From contig WWBZ02000014.1 of assembly GCA_011503125.2 (NCBI GenBank), forward strand, positions 186,001 to 250,000: a stretch of DNA of 64,000 nucleotides, in the 5' to 3' direction. The DNA is from Botryosphaeria dothidea. Taxonomy: Eukaryota > Ascomycota > Dothideomycetes > Botryosphaeriales > Botryosphaeriaceae. Both the position numbers and the translations under genes were made by a program. Position 1 is the stretch's first letter. The number at the start of each line of letters is the position of its first letter. Positions 57,601 to 64,000 of the stretch are shown here, one piece after another. The notes beneath the pieces are model-generated. The model was not told the DNA's origin, ran no database searches, and saw nothing but the letters and a program-made list of their open reading frames with translations.

Positions 57601-59510
57601 ATGGAGGTGAAGACTGAGAAGTCAGCCACCGCAACATCAGGCCATGAAAAGCCTCTTGCCGACGACGTTGGTATTGCAGCCATCGCCGAGGTTGGCGAGG
57701 TCGAGGACTTCACGGCCGAGGAAGAGAAAGCAGTGCGATGGAAGATCGACCTCCATCTCATGCCCCTGGTCAGCTTACACTTTCTCCACCTCATCGGAAT
57801 GCCGACTGACTGGCTCACAGCTCATGATCACCTACCTAGTCCAATTCCTCGACAAGTCCAGCATCTCCTACTCGGCACTCTGGGGCATGCGTCAGGATGT
57901 CGGCTTGCACGGAACGCAGTACTCCTGGCTGACAACCATCTTCTACATTGGCTATCTGGTCGCTGAATTCCCCATGAATGCTCTGTTCCAGAAGCTGAAC
58001 ATCACGAGGGTCTGCGGCGTCATCATGTGAGTGAGCCCACTCCGGGACTTTGATATCGGAAGCTTACAGCAACTAGAGGTCTTTGGGGCACAGTTCTTCT
58101 GTGCATGGCCGCTTGTAATGATTTCCCCAGTCTCATGGCAACTCGTTTTTTCCTTGGTGCCCTGGAATCCGGGGTCAGTCCGTGCTTTGTGCTGTTGACC
58201 GCAATGTTTTACAAAAGGTTTGTTGGAAGGGGCGTTCGAAAAGTCCGCAACTCATTGACACAACCACAGATCTGAACAGCCACTTCGGACGGCCATGTGG
58301 TTCTCCATGAACGGCATGTCGCAAATCATCGGCGGCCTGATCGCAGTAAGTCGGTTCGGCTGGGCATTGGCGTCCATCGGCTAACTTAATACTCTCCCCA
58401 GTACGGCATCGGATACATTGACAGCGCTCTGCCGGCATGGAAGGTAAACAAACTCCTTCCCTTCCGCCCTAACCACCTCCCCACGCACAAACGACCCTAA
58501 ACACCCCCCAACAGTTCCCCTTCATCATCTTCGGCTCCCTCACCGTCGCCTGGTCGCTCGCCTTCTTCCTCCTCGCGGCGCCCAACCCGCTCCAAGCCGC
58601 GTGGCTCACCCCGCACGAACGCGCCGTCGCCGTCGCGCGCCTCGCCTCCAACAACACCGGCCTCGACTCGCGCGTCTTCAAGCCGCACCAGGCCCGCGAG
58701 GCCCTACTCGACGCCCGGGTGTGGCTGCTCTTCCTCTTCACCATCGCGTCCAACGTGCCCAACGGCGGCATCACGGCGTTCGGCGCGCTCATCGTCGAGG
58801 GGTTCGGCTACTCGACGCTCGGCACGGCGCTGCTGAACATGCCGGTCGGCGGCGCGCAGGTCGCGGCGCTCTGGCTGTCCGGGTGGGCGGCGGGGGTGTT
58901 TCCCAGAGCGCGCGTTCCGCTCATGGTCGGGGGCATCCTGGTCGCGCTGGTGGGGACGGTGCTGATGTACGCGGTGCCCGAGGAGCGGCGGCTGGGGAGG
59001 CTGTTTGGGTACTATCTGCTGCCGGGGTTCAGCGCGACGTACGTGCTCAGCTTGGGCATGATCCAGGCGAACGTGGCGGGTCGCACCAAGCGGGGCGTCG
59101 TCACCGCTGCGCTGTTCGTCGCGTACTGCGTGGGCAACCTGGTTGGGCCGCAGCTGTTCTTCGCGTGGGAGGCGCCGCACTATCGGTCGGGGTTCGTGGC
59201 GATGATTGTGTGCTTTGTTGCGCAGGTGGTGATATTGGGGGCGTATTGGGTGGTTTGCAGGAGGGAGAATAGGAAGGTGAGGGGTGTCCGCTCTCGTTGC
59301 GCGTTCCTATGGGATAGGTTTTTGCTGATCAGATGTGTGATGCTGAAGCGCGATCGCGAGTATGGTCAGCTCGGGCAGGATGCGGGCAGGGAGCAGATTG
59401 AGCAGGGTTTGTCGGACTTGACCGATGTGCGTGCGCCTTCTCTTTTCCTGCTGTTCATGTTTGCTGATCTCTTATAGCGAGAAAACCGGCATTTACGGTA
59501 TGCTCTTTGA
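57601..59510 (+). CDS. Dal5-type MFS transporter (anion:cation symporter family)
   Basis: 501-aa transporter from eight exons: 57601-57768, 57821-58026, 58077-58217, 58270-58345, 58402-58443, 58515-59276, 59349-59426 and 59478-59510. The frame holds through all junctions. Family features of the allantoate/nicotinate/dipeptide permease group: MITYLVQFLDKSSISYSALW after the first helix, YSWLTTIFYIGYLVAEFPMN, the FFLGALESGVSPCF motif, MFYKRSEQPLRTAMWFSMNG, and the diagnostic C-terminal end TDRENRHLRYAL. About twelve hydrophobic segments. Members import small carboxylates, amides, vitamins or peptides with protons. With the adjacent M20 hydrolase, a dipeptide, ureido or N-acyl compound is a reasonable substrate guess. 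The very short last two exons are supported by the conserved tail. Confidence 0.87.
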
Positions 59511-62325
59511 TACATCCACCGCGGCCTCTCGTCTATCCTTGTATCTTTTCGTCCATTCACGCTGTCGTAGGGTGTCTGCCTGATGCGCGTCGGAATCGTG
59601 AAGTTTCCCATTCAAGACCTGTCTGATATCATTTATGGATTTTGAGTTCTGCTCTTGCGCGGTGTGGGAAAACGCGCCCAGAACGGGGTTTAGCGAGCCA
59701 TGCCGCATGGGTGGTTCTGCTGCGCCGTGATTCCAATGCGGTAACAGCTGAGGGAGCCTGATCCCCGAAGCGACGGCGCGTGAAGAACGCCGGCTCTTAT
59801 GCTTGTGCAACATGATTGCAAATATTCAGCTGGGAAGCTTTGGCGAAAGTGACACGACAGCTGTGCGGTCGCCAAAGCTGTCTTTCTTTGACATGGCACG
59901 ATATGGTCGAAGATCTGCTTGTGGATACCATATCGCTTGTCCTGGCTACACACACATGACTGCAACGTTACACGAAGCGATTACGCGTCGAGCGGTATAA
60001 GCATGGTGCAGAGCTGAGGTCGATACTGCAGCAAGATTGGGCATCTACCCAGAGCACACGGCAGCACGCATTTGTCATGTCGCACAGCCGGAACCAGGCT
60101 CTAGACCCAAGACAAATCGACATGGCGTGCAGAGATTGCATTGGTAGTCCGTGAAGAAGATTTGTGTTCTGTTGATCAACTAAGCCAAGAATTGGGCTGC
60201 TTGCGAGTGGAGTAATTCGAAGCGTATGTGAGCGAAAGTAAATTCGGGCTTCACATGCTTTGATAGGCCCCGATAGTGGTCGTAGTGCATCTCGGACCGG
60301 GCGAAAGATGCTCTCACTGCATCCGGGCTTTCACTTGATCTGGGCAGGTGCTCGCGCCAAACACTCTACTGAGACGACCGTCAGAAGTGTCGAATACCTA
60401 AAGCGGAGGAAAGTTACAAGTTCATTTGATCGACGGAAGATTCGGGACGTAATTACGAGTTTGGGAACTTGAGCTGCGGCTACAAAAGTTTGACCAGGTG
60501 GCCGGAGCCAAATTCGTCACTTCTGGAACACAGAGATACGGATATAAGAAAGACGCAGCCGCGACTCTGAGTCTCCGTTACACAGATGGTGGTAAACATC
60601 ACGACAAACAAGCAGCGGTCTGCGAATGCTCGAATAACAGGCTTATTAATCTGGCAGGCGCACATCAGTGAGCCGCCGTCGGCGCATTTGCTTCCGGCTT
60701 ACTCGCTACACCTGCCACTCTCATTCTCAATACCTCACACTTTTCTGTTTCCCACCCTCTGCTTTCGGGTCACGTCCGATCAATGTCCAGTCAGTCGCGC
60801 ATCCCAGCACGGCGCATGCCCGACTCGAGCTCTCAACTTCCGCAGGCCAAGGCTCACCGGGTCGCTGCGATGGGCTGACCATTCGAATCCAAGGAAGTCG
60901 AAATCGCTGGTCACTCCAGACACTCCAGTCAAGCTTTTCTCTTAGCCTCATCACCGTGCGCTAGCCATGGGCCACTGCATGACCGCCGCATCCTCGGCGA
61001 TTATGCTGCTTGCGTACTACGGTCAGCCAGGTACAGAACGACTGTGCGGCCCCTCGAACATGCGAGATTCTGCTTTAGTCGCGCGTCTGCACCTCACTCC
61101 GACCCGACCGGAAACAAAACCGAATACGAAATCACCGTAAACGGCAGTGTTTCGGTGTGGGTGAAGCCTGGAATGGGTCGAACCTCTTATCGCCATGCCC
61201 TGATTGATCCACGTTGTCGGCCGTCTGCTATCTCCTGGATGATGGCGCCCCCATCTCTCCGAAATCCGGGGACCAACCCTCCCGATGGGCTGAAAGAAGC
61301 TCGTGCTGCCTGTCGCCGGTGGCGTTCTCGGCCATGCTTCCGCTGCTGGTTCAGATTACGCAAGACCTAACGATCTAGCGTTCGGACGGGTTCGCGGCGC
61401 ACGTTTGAGATATCCGCAGCGCCAAAGGATTCCGAACTGTCGCAACATGTATGCCCAGGGAGATGGAGGATTCGTCTGGGTGCGAATGTTCGGGAAGGCC
61501 GGTGGCGCACGCATCCCGGTGACTGCTTCAACTGTTCATATGAGGGTATGGATATGCTATTGCAATCCTCACCGACGATCTCCCCATCTTGACAGGGGGA
61601 CAAGGCCAGCAAAAGCGGGAGATGCACAGGACGTTCTAGACATGAAACATCCTCAGAAATAGTGGTACATTCGTTTTTCCCGGTTGGACGCTGTCAGGGT
61701 CTCCACAAAAATGATGTCGAGGCTGGTTTTCTTGCCGAGGTGCTCGAGCTGCTGCAGCACACAACGTTTGGAAAGACGAACTAGGCCGAAACATCCAAAA
61801 GCAAAATCCGAGCCCTACCATCAACAGATCATAGTAACAAGACTACCTCGGCCCAGGCGGGAGCTCGGGGCTGGTCTTTGGAGATAAGCAGTGGCTTCCC
61901 GCATCATCTGGAGAAGCAAAGACCTCCACAAATGATCCTCCTTCTCCACAAATTCATCACGGTCAAACACCCAGGGCACCACGGATGGTTGGCCGCCCTC
62001 GCCACCCAAATCACCGACGCAGTCGCACCATTAATCCCGTAGATCCTCCAGCATGTTCGCTGCACGAGGCAGGCTCTATGGTGCCTGGGAGAGTCCAAGA
62101 CATTCAGGGTCAAGCCGTACAGATACCATGTCGTTCGTTTCAAACATCAGCAGACACGCACAATTCAATCCTGGACTGACGAATGTCTTGTTTAATAATG
62201 CCAAGGTGACTTTCCGTCAAATAATTGTTTCTATAGACATGCCGGATATCTAATGATGTGTGTGCATAGAAAGCCTAATAATACGAATTCCGAAACTCCG
62301 CAGCCAATGCTGGTCCTGGACCCAC
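59511..62325. other. Intergenic, no supported gene
   Basis: 2.8 kb between the 3' end of the transporter and the 3' end of the serine hydrolase. No domain, signal peptide or consistent splicing was seen in any frame. Confidence 0.45.
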
Positions 62326-63243
62326 TCAGTTATCCACCCGGCCCGTCAACCGAATGATTGCCTCCCCGAGCTCCCGCAAAGTGACTGCGTCTCTTGGCAC
62401 CGTGTGTCCCTTGCCGTGATCGAACAGCTCCGCGGTGTCCTCGTCGCAGAGGTTGAACAGCGCCATGCTGCCAGCAATGTAGGGGTCCGAGCAGCCGACA
62501 ATGTGGCACGTAGGAATGTCGATGACATCGTCGCACTCGTCGGCCAGAAGGCCGCGCACCTTGCCATTCTCAATCTTCAGCGGAGGCCAGCCAGCCAGGA
62601 AGATTGCAGCCTGCGAGACGCGTCAGTCCTATCTAAACGGGCTCAGCACAGGGCACCTTCTACCTTGATCCGGCGCGGAATGCCGTACTCCTCAGCGCGG
62701 CGGCGCTCTTCCAATACAAGACTCGCGGCGGTAGTCGCGCCCTCTGAGTATCCGAGAATGCCCTGCGGAGATTGAGATCAGCTTTCGATGGTTGGTGCTG
62801 GCTCGAGCACGCGCTTACCTCGATTTCGGGATCCGCGTCGATGATGTCGAACAAGTGGTTGAGGCACTTGCGCAAATTCACCTCGTTGTACCCCGCTCCC
62901 TGATCGCCGAACAGCTGACGCATCGTATCCTCGGCCGACGTGCCCTCTGGGAAATCACGGATCTTCTCAATGAGATCCTCGAAGCCCTCCATGCCGTCGA
63001 ACTCAACGAAGCGGAAAAGAGGTCCGGGTCCGAAGTAGTCCTCGAATCCGGGAGGAGGCTTTGCCGACACTTTGCCCTGGGTCCATGCAAAATCGACTAC
63101 ACCAGTCTTCTCGCATTCAGCGGCAAAGGGTCCGAGTTGGACTTTGAAGTTCTGTTCGAAAAATGAGCGACCGCTGAGAGATAGGCTCAGAAGAGGCTTA
63201 CCTTGGCGCTGCCATAGGCGCCGGGGAGACAGAGAAACTTCAT
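62326..63243 (-). CDS. FSH1-type serine hydrolase
   Basis: 252-aa alpha/beta hydrolase of the FSH family (fungal serine hydrolases related to human OVCA2). Four exons, 63243-63202, 63151-62819, 62762-62664 and 62610-62326, all phase 0. The start MKFLCLPGAYGSAKNFKVQL and the DFAWTQGKVSAKPPPG segment are family hallmarks. The catalytic triad is visible: nucleophile Ser131 in GILGYSEGA, Asp200 in GCSDPYI and His227 in GKGHTVP. An acidic middle region (FEDLIEKIRDFPEGTSAEDT) is expanded as in many fungal members. No signal peptide. Natural substrates are poorly known: short-chain esters, and some FSH proteins act in secondary-metabolite clusters. No cluster is evident here. Confidence 0.88.
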
Positions 63244-63348
63244 GACGAGTAATTTGGAGAAGACAGAGTTGCGTAGCTGGATTTGACGAGTGCGGGTCTC
63301 CTGGAAGCGGGACGCAAGTTCTGTTATTTGGCTCAACACGTGCAAAGA

Positions 63349-63367
63349 GGGGGGGGGGGGGGGGGGG
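63349..63367. repeat. Poly-G tract (19 nt)
   Basis: Run of 19 G followed by AGGGGGG, about 105 bp upstream of the FSH1 start codon. Confidence 0.9.
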
Positions 63368-64000
63368 AGGGGGGCTACTGTTTCGTTTCCTTTTTCTATT
63401 AGGGAAACCAGGCGGAGGCCTAAGTCACATCACAGGAACATCGTCCAGATAGCAGATCAGGGATCTGCATGAGCACGCTATTGGTGGGCATGATTGACAC
63501 GACCGGTCCAGACTTCCACAACTGGTGTTCCGAAACGAGTTGGCTCGTCTTAGCTGAAAGCGGAGGCGTTGGGGACGGGTTGACCACGCGGTTCTCGTCA
63601 ATGTATCTCAGTCGATGGTTGCAGGCTGGAACGACCCTCGTTCGACCGTTGCGCAGTGGTGCGGACGGGCCGAGTGGGATAGACCGAGCATCCGAGGCTT
63701 ACCAACTGCTCGGGATGCAACGCTCGCCGGGATTCCTGCCGGGGAGCGCATTACTTTGGACTCGTAAGTGCCTTCTCGTAACGAGCGCGCTGGATATTGG
63801 GCTGGTGGAGCTCGCATATACATCGCATAGTATTGACGGTCCGTCGGACCAGACTCCGAATTTGGCGACTCAAGAACACGAAGATCGCGGCGGTATCTGG
63901 ATAGGCAGCTCTGCATCACTATCAGCGCAGAACACCGACGGTTGGCGTGCTTCTCAGCTCCGCGTACGGTCCAAATAATGATCTGAGGAACAGGGTTCGT
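63368..64000. other. Upstream region of the hydrolase gene, no supported gene
   Basis: A plus frame at 63469-63978 (169 aa) and an overlapping minus frame at 63608-63919 have no recognisable features and cannot both be real. Neither is called. Confidence 0.4.

Noticed and set aside
1..64000. tRNA genes, rRNA and CRISPR arrays
   Set aside because: No B-box sequence with a matching acceptor stem was noticed, and no regularly spaced direct repeats were seen. A scan with a dedicated tool was not possible.

Overview
The window is nuclear DNA from a filamentous ascomycete (Pezizomycotina). Almost every recognisable gene is broken by short introns of about 45-110 nt with GT...AG ends. The gene families are also typical of these fungi: HET-domain proteins, Zn2Cys6 and bZIP/DUF3425 regulators, DUF3433 membrane proteins, GT90/CAP10 glycosyltransferases, FSH1 serine hydrolases, Dal5-type transporters and CBM18 cell-wall proteins. 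The genus cannot be read from the sequence; a dothideomycete-like fungus is only a guess. Gene models were spliced by eye; most were checked by counting coding lengths that come out as multiples of three.

Layout. 1-12.8 kb: a GT90 glycosyltransferase, a sugar-type MFS transporter and a Ser-rich protein, separated by long stretches with no gene I can support. 15.3-19.9 kb: three surface-protein genes, namely an Ecm33-like protein with a transmembrane anchor, a membrane protein with duplicated GCC-type Cys motifs, and a GPI-type protein with two CBM18 modules. 21.2-28.5 kb: a P1B copper-type ATPase with one apparent frameshift, divergent from a membrane-anchored protein resembling linalool dehydratase/isomerase, then a convergent bZIP/DUF3425 regulator. 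30.7-32.7 kb: an apparently intact HET-domain gene. 35.5-37.6 kb: a secreted multicopper oxidase.

37.6-51.6 kb is an island without any intact gene. It holds a decayed response-regulator receiver, a HET pseudogene split by a LINE retrotransposon (15-bp target-site duplication), the RIP-mutated LINE itself, a DUF3433 pseudogene and a HET N-terminal fragment. Stops occur at Gln/Trp positions as TAG or TAA, the pattern left by repeat-induced point mutation.

51.7-63.2 kb returns to intact genes: an unrecognised 332-aa protein; a compact module of Zn2Cys6 regulator, M20 amidohydrolase and divergently transcribed Dal5-type transporter, plausibly for uptake and cleavage of an amide or dipeptide-like nitrogen source; and an FSH1-type serine hydrolase.

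Other structure: an imperfect inverted-repeat element present at 14.6 and 37.7 kb, and four poly-G tracts of 11-24 nt. I saw no tRNA, rRNA or CRISPR array.
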